Below are positions 40,865-50,065 of a stretch of DNA of 64,000 bases, piece after piece (positions within the stretch are counted from its first letter, which is position 1; every line of letters starts with the position of its first letter). Made by a program: the position numbers and the translations under genes. The notes below the pieces were generated by a model, which was not told the origin of the DNA, did not search any database, and worked only from the letters and a program-made list of their open reading frames with translations. Source of the DNA: Panacagrimonas sp963975245 (GTDB lineage: Bacteria > Pseudomonadota > Gammaproteobacteria > Nevskiales > Nevskiaceae); contig CAXBFJ010000013.1 of the NCBI GenBank assembly GCA_963975245.1, forward strand, positions 22,631 to 86,630, written 5' to 3'.

Positions 40865-42456
40865 TCGCGATGAGTCAGGAACGAACGCGCACCTTGCTCG
40901 CCATTCACGGTTGGAGCGGGGTGCTGCTGGGGCTGTTGCTTTACGTGGTGATTCTGACCGGTGCGGTTGCCGTGTTTGCAGACGAAATTGGCGACTGGGC
41001 CAGTCCTTTGGCGCAGAACCAGACTGCGCCCCTGCCGCCTGGTCTGGATGCAAAGCTGCGCGAGCTCGCAACAACTGTCGATGCGAAGTACCACGAAGAC
41101 ATCTTCCTGTTCCCACAGGCAGGCTCGCGAATTCGAACCTTCTTCCATCACCACACGACGCGTGATGGCAAACCGGCCGAGAAGGGCGTGGAGTTTGATC
41201 TGCATCCGCAAACGCTGGAAGTCCTTGATCGACGCGAAGGATTTGCCGAGGACATTGAAGCCGCCAACACCGCCAATGCACTGACCGAGTTTCTGGTGCA
41301 TCTGCATGTCAGCCTGCACATACCCGACCCCTGGGGGGTTTTCGCAACCGGTATTCTCGGCCTGGCCATGATGGTCGCCGCGGTGACCGGCCTGGTTCTG
41401 CATCGCCATCTGCTGCGCGAGTTGTTCACGATCCGGCGTCTGCGCGATGCCCTGCTGGCGCGGCGGGACACCCATGTAATTGCCGCCACGTGGAATCTGC
41501 CTTTTGCCTTTGTCCTGGCCTTCACGGGCAGCTTCTTCAGTTTTGCCGGGGCCATTGGCATTCCGGTGATGGCCATGGTTGCCTTCGGCGGTGACCAGGA
41601 GGCGATGATCGAAACCGTGGTGGGCACGCCCCCGCCAGAAGACACCACTCCGACGCCATTGGCCAGGCTTGACCGCATTCTTGCTGATGCCCGTGAGCGG
41701 GGGCAGTCCGAAGTGCGGTTTGTGGGCATTGAGCGATTCGGTCGCGCAGATGCGCGTGTCACGACATTTGCGTTCCCCCCAGAGGGGCAGGTGATCAACG
41801 TCAATCTGTTGTACGACGGCGCCAGTGGCGAGTTCCTGCAGCAGAAGCCCGGTTTGGGTTTGGTCCCTTCAACGGGCGGGCTGCTTGCCGACCTGATGGG
41901 GCCGCTGCATTTTGGAAACTTCGGGGGGCTGGCTTCGAAGGCGGTGTGGTTTGCGCTGGGTTTTGCCAGTTGTTACGTCACATTGACCGGCATGTTGCTG
42001 TGGACCACGCGCCGCGCGCAGTCGCGTGTCTGGCAAGGCATGGCCCGCGCAGTCACCTGGGTGGGCTATGGATTACCACTGGCGCTGGCCGCTACGCCCT
42101 GGGCCTACTTCATTGCCCGCGCGAGCGGTGCAATGCCTTTGATTTCGCCCATTGCGTGGACCTTCATTGCAACGGCAGCCGCAGCCGGCCTGATGACACT
42201 GGCCGTTGCAGATACCGACCGACTGCGCCGCATCCTGATCGGTGCGGCCGGCGCGGCCATGCTTTTTCTTCCCGGTCTGCGGCTCCTGTGTGACCAGCCC
42301 GGCTGGATCAGTGCCATCGACCTTGGCATGGCCGTGGTGCCGGCATTCGACATCGCCCTGTTGGCGGCTGGAACGCTCTGTCTGCGCGCAGCCGCGCGCT
42401 CTGGCACACAACGCCAGCTGGCGGAGCCTGAGGCGCAAGCCCAGGCCAGCAGTTAA
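40861..42456 (+). CDS. PepSY-associated membrane protein (siderophore reductase-like)
   Basis: A 531-residue membrane protein of the PepSY_TM family: helices at about 20-43, 155-180, 205-235, 358-385 and a hydrophobic C-terminal third, with PepSY-type domains in between. ATG at 40861 and a second at 40870 are both possible; the first overlaps the preceding stop. Related proteins reduce ferric siderophores at the inner membrane to release iron. Position in a Fur-box operon after a TonB receptor agrees with this. Confidence 0.85.
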   Translation: MIAMSQERTRTLLAIHGWSGVLLGLLLYVVILTGAVAVFADEIGDWASPLAQNQTAPLPPGLDAKLRELATTVDAKYHEDIFLFPQAGSRIRTFFHHHTTRDGKPAEKGVEFDLHPQTLEVLDRREGFAEDIEAANTANALTEFLVHLHVSLHIPDPWGVFATGILGLAMMVAAVTGLVLHRHLLRELFTIRRLRDALLARRDTHVIAATWNLPFAFVLAFTGSFFSFAGAIGIPVMAMVAFGGDQEAMIETVVGTPPPEDTTPTPLARLDRILADARERGQSEVRFVGIERFGRADARVTTFAFPPEGQVINVNLLYDGASGEFLQQKPGLGLVPSTGGLLADLMGPLHFGNFGGLASKAVWFALGFASCYVTLTGMLLWTTRRAQSRVWQGMARAVTWVGYGLPLALAATPWAYFIARASGAMPLISPIAWTFIATAAAAGLMTLAVADTDRLRRILIGAAGAAMLFLPGLRLLCDQPGWISAIDLGMAVVPAFDIALLAAGTLCLRAAARSGTQRQLAEPEAQAQASS

Positions 42457-42470
42457 GGATCGCTATCAAC

Positions 42471-42791
42471 ATGACCATTTTCCTGTGGATAGGTGTGTCC
42501 CTCAGTGCGGCCGCGCTGGTGGGCCTGGCCATTCGAGACCCCAAGCGGCTGCGTAACGTGCAGCGCAGCGGTCGCATAAGCCGCCCCGCATGGGGGCTGT
42601 CTCAGCGACGACTGCTGGCCACTATCGCGCTGATGCCTGGGCTGGCCTTGTTGCTGGCAGCGCAGTGGGCGGCCTTTCTGCTCTGGGCAGGGGGCTGCAT
42701 GGCTTTGGGTTGGGCGCTCGCCCATTGGCTTGCACCCGCGCCCAAGGCAGAAAGCCGTTCATCATGCGCAGAGAATCAGCGCCCGGCATGA
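42471..42791 (+). CDS. DUF3325-like small membrane protein
   Basis: A 106-residue protein with helices at about 4-22, 47-66 and 69-88. It follows the PepSY gene by 14 bases and ends the iron operon. Receptor-DUF3649-PepSY-DUF3325 is a common gene order, which supports the assignment more than the sequence alone. Confidence 0.6.
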   Translation: MTIFLWIGVSLSAAALVGLAIRDPKRLRNVQRSGRISRPAWGLSQRRLLATIALMPGLALLLAAQWAAFLLWAGGCMALGWALAHWLAPAPKAESRSSCAENQRPA

Positions 42792-42830
42792 TCGCTTGCC
42801 GGCCACCGCAGATGGCATTCGGTCTGGCCG

Positions 42831-43532
42831 CTATTCCGGGTTTTTCATCAGATCCCACAGCGTGCTGGGTCGGTTGTCGGGTGCGGCATCCAGATCGGGC
42901 TCGCTGAGCCCGTTCGCGCGTTCTGCTGCCAACCGGGTCAGGCCCAGCAGCGCTTCGCTTTCTGCCAGAAGCGCATCAGAAAATGACATGAGCGTTTCGC
43001 GCTGCTGCAGGTCATCCAGCTTTTCTGGAGCGCCGGCCGCAGCGAGCTTGGACTGTGCCAGCCAGATGATTGGCGATCGCTCCTGCTTCCAGCTTCTGAA
43101 CAAGGTGCCGTATGCAGCGAGTTCTTGTTCGCGCATGTGGCGGGCCTGTTCAGGGTCTGAATTTCGCTTTTGCAAGGCTGCAAACCGGTTCAGTAACCAC
43201 TGCGTGCGATCCGCAAGGACGCTGCCTGCATCTTTCCCGTCGGTTTCCTGACGGTAACGATCCCAGGCTGCCAATGCGTCTGCCACCGCTGTCGCAGATT
43301 TGGCAGGCGCATCCGTATTGCCGGCATTTTGCTTTGCGGCTTCCAGCCGCGCCTGTGTGCCAAGAACCTGCGGTGCCACCAGCGTCTCACCCTCGACCCA
43401 GTCGCCGGCATCTTCAACAGTGGCCGGCGGTGCAGGAATAGCGTCGAACAGTTCTCCGTAGCCGGTGGCTGCCGCCAGGCCTGGCACTGACAAGACGGCA
43501 ATCAGGAAAAAGCTCAGCTTCAGATGTCGCAT
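42831..43532 (-). CDS. Secreted hypothetical protein
   Basis: A 233-residue protein from ATG 43532 (the frame stays open upstream but loses protein character). The signal peptide ends near 'GLAAATG' (about residue 22). The mature part is largely helical and rich in Ala, Glu and Gln, with no cysteine pairs or metal motifs. It converges with the iron operon, with 39 bases between stops. I do not recognise it. Confidence 0.55.
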   Translation of the reverse strand: MRHLKLSFFLIAVLSVPGLAAATGYGELFDAIPAPPATVEDAGDWVEGETLVAPQVLGTQARLEAAKQNAGNTDAPAKSATAVADALAAWDRYRQETDGKDAGSVLADRTQWLLNRFAALQKRNSDPEQARHMREQELAAYGTLFRSWKQERSPIIWLAQSKLAAAGAPEKLDDLQQRETLMSFSDALLAESEALLGLTRLAAERANGLSEPDLDAAPDNRPSTLWDLMKNPE

Positions 43533-43603
43533 GCGCGATACCTCGCGTGAATTCGGGCTGCAATTCAATGCGTAAAACGTGCCAGTCTGATTTTCAAATG
43601 AGC

Positions 43604-43627
43604 GAATCCGAATAAATGAACGGATTC
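43604..43627. promoter_or_regulatory. Inverted repeat in a divergent promoter
   Basis: GAATCCG-(10 bases)-CGGATTC lies between the secreted hypothetical gene and the BON protein gene. Spacing and symmetry fit a dimeric regulator. A second, shorter repeat (TGAATT..AATTCA) lies near 43550-43567. Confidence 0.35.
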
Positions 43628-43805
43628 CGTCCAGTGCTGTGCCATCCCCAGGCCCGCGGCGGCGTGTGTTTGCACTGCATCTGCATGTTCGCCACTGACG
43701 TATCTCATGGCAGTGCCGCACACACTCTAAGAATCGCGGACGCAGCGACTGGAAGTGAAAATTTCCGTGCCACCCAATGTGGCAGACCCATAAGGAGGAT
43801 TCCCG

Positions 43806-44285
43806 ATGAACTCATCATCGAACAGGCTCGGCCGCGCCCTCGGCGCCAGCCTGACGCTTTTTTCCCTCATGTTGTTATCGCCCGCCAGTGCGCACAAGGA
43901 TCTGGAATGTCCCAGAGTCAGCCCATCACTGGGCACAGCCGCCACCGGTGAGTTCTTTTCGCCTTCGCTGAAGTCTCGCGCAAGCCGTGCATCTGGCGCA
44001 CGGCAGGGCGCCCAGAACTGGGTGGTGCGTGATCGCGCTTGCGCGATGAGCAGCATTGATCGAAAGCTCGTCAGTGCTGCGGATCACCAGACGACAGAGG
44101 CCGTCATCAAGGCGCTGCAATCAGACGGCAGGCTCAAGGGCGAAATTGAAGTGACGACGTTCAATGGCGTGGTCACCCTGATTGGCCGGGTTAAGTCAGT
44201 GTCGATGCTCTACCGCAGCGTTGAACTGGCCGAAGGTGTGGACGGTGTACGTGCTGTGGACGATGGCCCTTTGCACGTCCTGTAA
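43806..44285 (+). CDS. Exported BON-domain protein
   Basis: A 159-residue protein with a signal peptide (about 1-30, 'LMLLSPASAHK') and a C-terminal BON domain (about 92-155: 'AVIKALQSDGRLKGEIEVTTF', 'GVVTLIGRVKS', 'VDGVRAVDD'). BON domains bind phospholipids and are common in envelope-stress proteins such as OsmY. AAGGAGGA before the ATG is a strong ribosome site. The middle part (about 45-85) is basic and low in complexity. Confidence 0.8.
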   Translation: MNSSSNRLGRALGASLTLFSLMLLSPASAHKDLECPRVSPSLGTAATGEFFSPSLKSRASRASGARQGAQNWVVRDRACAMSSIDRKLVSAADHQTTEAVIKALQSDGRLKGEIEVTTFNGVVTLIGRVKSVSMLYRSVELAEGVDGVRAVDDGPLHVL

Positions 44286-44295
44286 TTCATTGATG

Positions 44296-44323
44296 ATCCC
44301 GGTGCACGCGGGTGCACCGGGAT
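44296..44323. terminator. Strong hairpin between convergent genes
   Basis: ATCCCGGTGCAC-GCGG-GTGCACCGGGAT is a perfect 12-bp stem between the BON gene (plus) and a TonB receptor gene (minus). There is no T-run on either side, so it may stop polymerase only in part, but its position suits a two-way terminator. Confidence 0.6.
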
Positions 44324-44330
44324 GCGAACT

Positions 44331-46556
44331 TCACAATTGCCATTCCAGCAGTGCGCCCAATGTTCGCGATTCGCCATAACGACTGGCAATCCGGCTTCCG
44401 GAAACCAGGGCGCCCTGTTCGTTGGGGTCATCGGTCAGGTTCCGGCCAAATATGACAATGCTGAAACCTGCTGGCAGACGCACGGATAGTTTTGCATGCA
44501 GCAGTGTGCGTGCATCGGCGCGCGACAGTGGATCGTTGTCCGGGTCACTGAATGTGCTGGCGATGTGCTGGGCAACGATATCTCCGCTGAGCCGTTTCCA
44601 TTCCAGCAGGCGCATGCCCAGTCGGCTGGTGTGACGCGGCGCATAGGGGAATTCATTGCCCTTGTAGTCATCGCCATTATTTACAAACTCGTCGAAGCGG
44701 CTCTGCAACAGTCCGAGCCCGGCAAATATCTCCAGCGGTGCAGATGCGAAACGCCAGGCGGCTTCCATCTCCATGCCGAAATAATGTGAGCGGCCCGCAT
44801 TCTCCGTTGTGGTTTCGAAACCCGATGCCTCGCCGATGGTGACCTGCTGATCGCGCCAACGGGTATAGAAGATATTGGCATTGATCTGAAGTTGCTGATC
44901 CAAGCCCACGTGGCGGACTGCAAACTCGATGGTGCGGGTAGTCTCGGGACCAAAGTTGCTGACCGAGCCCCCGAAGAAGGACACGCTGGTGCCGCCTGAT
45001 CGATAACCTTCTTGGTAAGACAGCGAAAGCGAAGTATCCCGTTCGGAGAACCAGGTCAGCGCGATCTTGGGCAGTACGTCCCTGAACTTCTCTCGGTCTG
45101 CTACCGCATAGTCAGGTGGTACGAAATCAGGAAACGCTTCAGAAAGTGCATCGCCCAGTGCATCGGGCAATGGCACGCCAATGGGCAGGTCGGCAGGAAG
45201 GCCGGGCACGGCTGCCACCAGTGTCAGGCTGAGGTCGCTTTCATCGCTGCGCTGGCTGCGTTCCTGATTGAGACGAAGCCCGAGCGTCAGGCGCAGGGAT
45301 TGAGTGAAATCCCAATCAGCCTCGGCAAACAGGGCGTGGGTGCGCACCCGACTGTCGGAGCTGATGAAGCCGTTGAGCAATACAGCGCCTCCGGCCGCGG
45401 CAATGTCGTAGCCCTGTGTGCGGGTGATCTTGTCAGATTCAGCGTAGTAGTAACCGATGACGCCGCTCAAAGTTCCGCGTTCGTATACGGCGCGCAGCTC
45501 CTGACTGATCAGCGCGTCGTCCAGCGTGTTATCGGAGTAGCCGCCTTGTGCGGCTGAGCGGTCGTAATCAATGGTGTAGAGATTGTCGATCTGCGCGTAA
45601 CCGGTGATGGATTCGATCTGCCAGTGGTCGCCCACATCAATGGACTGCTCAAGGCCATGGACGCGTGTGCGATCGTCTTCGTTGCCGCGAACATCAGAAG
45701 TTTCTGTTCGCTCGCCGTTGGAGGCATCGTGAAGCGGGTCGCCAAACTCGTTGTCAGATTGCGTGTAGGCGTAGCGCGCTTCATACCCCGGCAGCCGGGC
45801 CGGCGTCCATGACAGGCGGCCACGTGCATTGCGGGTGCGTTCGCGGCCGGCATCGTCCTCATTGCGAGTGACATTGAAGATGTCACCACGGTCGTAACGA
45901 TCCTGCGCCGAAATGCGGAATCGCAAACTCTCTGTCAGCGGGCCGCCGCCGGCGAAGGCATAGTCATGGCCATCATGGCTCAGCACACCGGTCCGCAGGC
46001 GGGCGTCCCAGTCGTAGGTGGGTTCCCGTGAGCGAAGGACCACTGACCCGGCAAGGCTGTTCCTGCCCTGGTTGGTAGATTGCGCACCACGCAATACTTC
46101 TACTTGCTGCAGGTCCCAGGCGCTCAAGGGGCCCGCGAATCGAGCCGCTTGAGTCGGCAGGGCAACGCCGTCCAGATAGACGCTGATGGTTTCTCCTTCG
46201 CCGCCGATGCCAGTTTGGGGCACGCCTCGAATTGCGATTTCGCGGTCGCCCGATGCGCTCAGTACATTGGCAAAAGACGCAGCCACATCCTTCATCGATG
46301 CGGCTGTCGACGCGTCCAGATCCTCACGCGATGCAACCGCCACACTACTGCTTGTTTCCGTCAGCGTGCGAGCGAGCTTTTCTCCGGTGACCACGATGGT
46401 GGTCAGTGTTGCCGGGTCCTCCTCTGGCGTTACGGGCGGCGCGTCCGAGCGTGGGCCGAGATCAATGGTGTCCAGCGTAGCGTCAGAAGATTCCTGAGCT
46501 TGGGCGGCGAGCGCAATCAGAAAAAGGAAGGCGCCGGTTTGAAGTCGTGTTTTCAT
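44331..46556 (-). CDS. TonB-dependent receptor
   Basis: A 741-residue outer-membrane receptor from ATG 46556. Signal peptide about 1-20, TonB box-like 'TTIVVTGEK' near 51-59, plug with 'SVYLDGVALP' and 'VEVLRGAQS' and a barrel that ends '..GALLEWQL'. The terminal residue is Leu, less usual than Phe. It follows the FhuE-like receptor gene by 13 bases, so both are one transcript. The substrate is unknown; iron chelates are likely given the Fur box upstream of the pair. Confidence 0.88.
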   Translation of the reverse strand: MKTRLQTGAFLFLIALAAQAQESSDATLDTIDLGPRSDAPPVTPEEDPATLTTIVVTGEKLARTLTETSSSVAVASREDLDASTAASMKDVAASFANVLSASGDREIAIRGVPQTGIGGEGETISVYLDGVALPTQAARFAGPLSAWDLQQVEVLRGAQSTNQGRNSLAGSVVLRSREPTYDWDARLRTGVLSHDGHDYAFAGGGPLTESLRFRISAQDRYDRGDIFNVTRNEDDAGRERTRNARGRLSWTPARLPGYEARYAYTQSDNEFGDPLHDASNGERTETSDVRGNEDDRTRVHGLEQSIDVGDHWQIESITGYAQIDNLYTIDYDRSAAQGGYSDNTLDDALISQELRAVYERGTLSGVIGYYYAESDKITRTQGYDIAAAGGAVLLNGFISSDSRVRTHALFAEADWDFTQSLRLTLGLRLNQERSQRSDESDLSLTLVAAVPGLPADLPIGVPLPDALGDALSEAFPDFVPPDYAVADREKFRDVLPKIALTWFSERDTSLSLSYQEGYRSGGTSVSFFGGSVSNFGPETTRTIEFAVRHVGLDQQLQINANIFYTRWRDQQVTIGEASGFETTTENAGRSHYFGMEMEAAWRFASAPLEIFAGLGLLQSRFDEFVNNGDDYKGNEFPYAPRHTSRLGMRLLEWKRLSGDIVAQHIASTFSDPDNDPLSRADARTLLHAKLSVRLPAGFSIVIFGRNLTDDPNEQGALVSGSRIASRYGESRTLGALLEWQL

Positions 46557-46569
46557 TATTTGATGAGGT

Positions 46570-48720
46570 TTAGAAGCGCAGGCGCAGACTGGCTGAGGCA
46601 CTGGCGGGCTCGCCGAAGTAAAGATTTCCGTACTCGTCGAGTACATAGAAAGTCTTATCGAGCAGGTTTTCGCCGTTGAGCTGCACGCTAATGTCGTCAG
46701 TGAACTGATAGCGCGCCATCAGGCTCACCAGCGTCACTGAGCCCTGTGCAATATCGACTCGCCCGTTAGGGCCATCAACATCAACATTGCTGCCAGATTG
46801 CCATTTGACGCCGCCACCGAGGGTCAGCTTGTTGAGCCTGTCTTGCGGATTCCAGGTGCTGAACGTCCGCACCATGGTGCGCGGGATATAGGACTTCACC
46901 GACTCGCCATTGCCGTCTTCAAGCAGGTAACGCGACCAGCCAAAGGACAGACGCATGCCAGGAAGCGGCGAGCCTGAGGCTTCCATCTCGAATCCGCGCG
47001 TCTGCGTGCCGTCAATGGCAATCGAGGCCTGGGTGACCCCGTCGCCGAGAAAAATGGGGTCGCCAGTGATCTCATCAAAGGCAGGCTCTGCAACATTGTC
47101 CTGGCGCGTATCAAACAAGGTCAGCGCCGTGTTCAAACGCCCGTCAAAGTGTTCGCCCTTGATTCCGGCTTCAAGGCTCTTGCCTTCGACAGGATCCAGA
47201 TAAGTGCCATTGACGCCCAGCGCGTTTTGCGGATTGAAAATTTCGGTGTAACTGGTGAACAGGGAGTAGTGGTCGGCAATGTCGTAGATCAGGCCGGCAT
47301 AGGGCGTGGTGCTTTCATGGTCATGTTTGAATTCGCCCGAGTAGATATAAAAGTAGTCGGTCTTCCAGGTGCTGTAGCGTGCGCCCGCGATCAATTTCAA
47401 TGGCTCGGCCAGACTCAGTCGCGTCGCGACGTATGCGCCGTTCTGCCGCGTCTTGACCCGCGCGTCCACGTCGCCTTGTTCGGCAAACTCCGGCATCGGG
47501 TATTGACCATCCCATTCGAAGAAATTGCCGGTATCTGCGAGGGCGCCATGCGCGAACTCGGTGCCGTCCACATCGGTGCGTGAGCCGTTATAGCCCACGA
47601 CCAGTTCGTGATCGCGACCCAACAGCGCGAAAGGGCCAGATACCATCAGGTTGGCAGCGTCTTGACGCGTGATGACCTTCTCGCGGTAGGCGTAGGGAAA
47701 CAGCCCTTCGCCAGTTGCCGGATCCGGATAGCCAAAGACATAGAACAGGGCGAGATCATCTTTGCGATCGCGGTGATCCAGGGCAACACGGATCTTCCAA
47801 TCATTGGCAAAGCGATGCTCCAGCTGCGCGAACGTGCTTTGGTTGCGCTTGTTCCAGAAGCTCCAGTTGGTCGCAGTGCTCACTGAGCGATTCCACTGCG
47901 TCCGTGTTCCGTCGGCAAAGAACAGCGGGAACGACCCCCACGTGTTGCCCTGTGGCAGGGTGTGCTGATAGTCGTGACCCAGGCTGAGTCGGGTGCGCTC
48001 CCCCAGGTCTGCATCGACGATCGCATAGATCACCTGCTTCTCTTTCTCGTAGAAATCCTGGTAGGACTCCCGGTTTTGGTACACGCCAATCAGTCGCGCA
48101 CGCACATTGCCGCTGGCGGTCAATGGCATGGAGACGTCCAGCTCGCCGCGCTGATCGTTCCAGGATGCGGAGGTCATATCGATGTCAACGCCAAAGTTTC
48201 TTGCTGTGGCGTGTTTGCGGACCAGGTTTACAGAGGCCGATGGGCTGCCCGCGCCGCTCATCAATCCGGTTGCACCGCGAACCACCTCGATGCGCTCGTA
48301 CAGCGCCGTGTCCAGCGTCTCGTCGATCGAGTCGGTGCTGAAGTTGCTGGCTGCCGGCACGCCGTCGAGCATGACGTTGTCCACCATGAATCCACGCGAG
48401 GTAAAGACCACCCGTTCGCTGTCATAAGCGTAGGAATAAACGCCGGTGGTGCTATCCAGAACGTCCCGCATCGATTGCAGGTTCTGGTCTTCAAGCTGTT
48501 GCTTAGAAATGACGGTCAGGGACTGCGGTGTGTCGCGAAGCGACAGCGCCAGTGGCGTGGCCGCGCTGCTCTGTCGCGGCTCGGAATGGCCGGGTGAGTC
48601 GGCGGTTACCGTAATGGTCTGGACGTCTGCCTCTAAGTCAGCTGCCTTGGTTTCAGCAGAACTGACGGGCCTGGAAATCAACAACAGCGTGCAAATCAGG
48701 GGGAGCCGGATGGGATGCAT
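46570..48720 (-). CDS. TonB-dependent siderophore receptor (FhuE/FpvA-type)
   Basis: A 716-residue receptor. Signal peptide about 1-22; TonB box-like 'QTITVTAD'; plug with 'LRDTPQSLTVISKQQLEDQ' and 'TTGVYSYAYDSERVVFTSRGF', 'RIEVVRGATGLMSGAGSPSA', which is the wording of FhuE/FpvA receptors for hydroxamate siderophores; barrel ending 'SLRLRF'. No N-terminal signalling (STN) domain is present, so it is a plain transporter. A Fur box lies about 400 bases upstream with a terminator in between. Confidence 0.92.
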   Translation of the reverse strand: MHPIRLPLICTLLLISRPVSSAETKAADLEADVQTITVTADSPGHSEPRQSSAATPLALSLRDTPQSLTVISKQQLEDQNLQSMRDVLDSTTGVYSYAYDSERVVFTSRGFMVDNVMLDGVPAASNFSTDSIDETLDTALYERIEVVRGATGLMSGAGSPSASVNLVRKHATARNFGVDIDMTSASWNDQRGELDVSMPLTASGNVRARLIGVYQNRESYQDFYEKEKQVIYAIVDADLGERTRLSLGHDYQHTLPQGNTWGSFPLFFADGTRTQWNRSVSTATNWSFWNKRNQSTFAQLEHRFANDWKIRVALDHRDRKDDLALFYVFGYPDPATGEGLFPYAYREKVITRQDAANLMVSGPFALLGRDHELVVGYNGSRTDVDGTEFAHGALADTGNFFEWDGQYPMPEFAEQGDVDARVKTRQNGAYVATRLSLAEPLKLIAGARYSTWKTDYFYIYSGEFKHDHESTTPYAGLIYDIADHYSLFTSYTEIFNPQNALGVNGTYLDPVEGKSLEAGIKGEHFDGRLNTALTLFDTRQDNVAEPAFDEITGDPIFLGDGVTQASIAIDGTQTRGFEMEASGSPLPGMRLSFGWSRYLLEDGNGESVKSYIPRTMVRTFSTWNPQDRLNKLTLGGGVKWQSGSNVDVDGPNGRVDIAQGSVTLVSLMARYQFTDDISVQLNGENLLDKTFYVLDEYGNLYFGEPASASASLRLRF

Positions 48721-48839
48721 CGGAATCGCTTCTCGCTAGAGTGGTCGTTTGAGCACACGGGCTTGCGATCCTGGAGCGGAAGGCTGGCGATGCGGTGATG
48801 GTTGCGACACAGACTGTGTTGGCTGCGTTGCGGAGGTGT

Positions 48840-48875
48840 AAAAAATTCCCTCACGCGATGGTGGAACGTGAGGGA
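48840..48875 (-). terminator. Intrinsic terminator/attenuator ahead of the receptor genes
   Basis: On the minus strand TCCCTCACG ... CGTGAGGGA is a 9-bp stem with an 11-base loop, followed by AATTTTTT. It lies 120 bases before the FhuE-like receptor start, downstream of the Fur box. Confidence 0.75.
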
Positions 48876-49123
48876 GAAGGATCGCGCCGGAAGTATCAAG
48901 CCTCAGGAGTGGGTCGGGCCGGCGCGAACGGGAGAAGTGCCCATGCGAAGTCCATCGTCACTGCCCTGGGCACAGGCAAAGGGGAGCAGTTCGGCAAGGG
49001 GGGCAAATAAGGCATGTTGAATGGCGGCATCGCGGTGGCGTCAGATGTGAATCTCTGGCTTGCGATGGGCTGGCCGTGACCGATGAAACTGTCGTGCTCG
49101 ATCCAGTGACAGTGCGGTCAAAT

Positions 49124-49142
49124 AAGAATAATTCTCATTATC
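49124..49142 (-). promoter_or_regulatory. Fur box
   Basis: AAGAATAATTCTCATTATC on the plus strand; on the minus strand it opens GATAATGAGAAT then T then ATTCTT, which is the array of GATAAT-like hexamers bound by Fur. It most likely controls leftward transcription toward the receptor genes. Confidence 0.8.
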
Positions 49143-49153
49143 ATATTCGTCAA

Positions 49154-49177
49154 GACCGCCCCGGCATCCGGGCGGTC
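49154..49177. other. GC hairpin next to the Fur box
   Basis: GACCGCCC ... GGGCGGTC is an 8-bp stem with an 8-base loop, lying between the SDR terminator and the Fur box. It may add to termination of the SDR transcript. Confidence 0.4.
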
Positions 49178-49196
49178 ATTCCGAGACTTCGCCCAT

Positions 49197-49225
49197 AAAA
49201 AAACGCGGCCACTCGGGCCGCGTTT
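49197..49225 (-). terminator. Intrinsic terminator of the SDR gene
   Basis: AAACGCGGCC-ACTCG-GGCCGCGTTT is a 10-bp stem. On the minus strand it runs into seven T residues, 25 bases after the SDR stop. It is one of the clearest terminators here. Confidence 0.9.
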
Positions 49226-49249
49226 TGGTGTTGCCATGATCTGGGAAGA

Positions 49250-50017
49250 TCAGCCGTGCATCGACAGTCCACCGGAGACGCTGATGGTCTGACCCTGGAT
49301 GAAGCTGGCGTCGTCGCTGGCCAGGAAGGCGACCAGTCCGGGATAGTCGTCCGGCTCGCCGATGCGGCCCAGCGGCACGCCGCGGACCATCGCATCGCGA
49401 ATCTTCTGGCCTTGCTCGCCGGTGCCAACGAAGGCATCCATGGCCGGTGTGTTGGTCGGGCCGGGGCAAACGCAGTTGAGCAGCACGTTCTTGCGCGAGA
49501 CTTCGCGCGCCAGTGCCTTGGCAAACGCAATCGTCGCGCCCTTGGTGCCGGAGTACACGACTTCGCCGCTGGAGCCGACGCGACCTGCATCGGAAGCGAT
49601 GAAGATCACGCGGCCACCGCCACGCTCAACCATGCCGGAGACCACGGCGTGGGTCATGTGCAAGGGGCCCATGTAGTTGATGCTGACCACTTTCTGCCAG
49701 AAGTCCGGCGTGGTCTTGAGGAAGGGGATGGGTTTGTCCCAGCCCGCATTGTTGACCAGCGTCCAGGTCGGGCCGATGCGGCTTTCAATAGCGGCAACGC
49801 CCTTGACCACGGCCTCGTAATTGGTGATGTCGCAGACCTCGCAGTCAGCCTTGCCGCCGGCAGCCTTGATCTCTTCAACCGCTTTGCTGGCCGCTTCGGG
49901 ATTGATGTCGAGCACGCCCACAATCATGCCTTCGGCTGCAAGCCGCTTGGCAATGCCGAGGCCGATGCCGCTACCTGCTCCGGTGACCAGGGCCACCTTG
50001 TCTTTCAGTCCGCGCAC
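49250..50017 (-). CDS. Short-chain dehydrogenase/reductase (BadH/3-hydroxyacyl-CoA type)
   Basis: A 255-residue classical SDR starting with GTG after GGGAGAAT. The NAD(P) motif TGAGSGIG (13-20), NNAG (88-91), catalytic Ser ('FIASDAG') and YSGTK (about 153-157) are all present. Asp at the end of beta-2 ('GVLDIN') favours NAD. The start resembles cyclic-acyl-CoA dehydrogenases such as BadH, but 3-hydroxyacyl-CoA dehydrogenases look alike. A near-perfect 20-bp operator sits 49 bases upstream, shared with genes at 62168 and 62607. Confidence 0.88.
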   Translation of the reverse strand: MRGLKDKVALVTGAGSGIGLGIAKRLAAEGMIVGVLDINPEAASKAVEEIKAAGGKADCEVCDITNYEAVVKGVAAIESRIGPTWTLVNNAGWDKPIPFLKTTPDFWQKVVSINYMGPLHMTHAVVSGMVERGGGRVIFIASDAGRVGSSGEVVYSGTKGATIAFAKALAREVSRKNVLLNCVCPGPTNTPAMDAFVGTGEQGQKIRDAMVRGVPLGRIGEPDDYPGLVAFLASDDASFIQGQTISVSGGLSMHG

Positions 50018-50065
50018 AAAAATTCTCCCGGGTTTGGTTTATTTGGAGGAAAAGGGGAACGCTAC

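Larger units (their letters stand above)
48721..49249. other. Intergenic region upstream of the two receptor genes
   Basis: A 529-base stretch holding, read on the minus strand, the SDR terminator (49225-49197), a second hairpin (49177-49154), a Fur box (49142-49124), about 270 bases without a clear gene, and an intrinsic terminator (48875-48840). The open frames on both strands are short and lack ribosome sites. A Fur-regulated untranslated RNA or a long attenuated leader would fit. Confidence 0.5.

Noticed and set aside
44331..48720. Sigma/anti-sigma surface signalling with the TonB receptors
   Set aside because: Neither receptor has an N-terminal STN domain and no FecI/FecR-type genes are nearby.
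48795..49020. Two overlapping plus-strand frames (about 71 codons each)
   Set aside because: They cross the terminator hairpin on the opposite strand, lack ribosome sites and have Gly/Arg-rich shadow composition.
48840..49120. Cobalamin riboswitch ahead of a TonB receptor
   Set aside because: I looked for the B12-box and the conserved core and did not find them; the Fur box explains control better.
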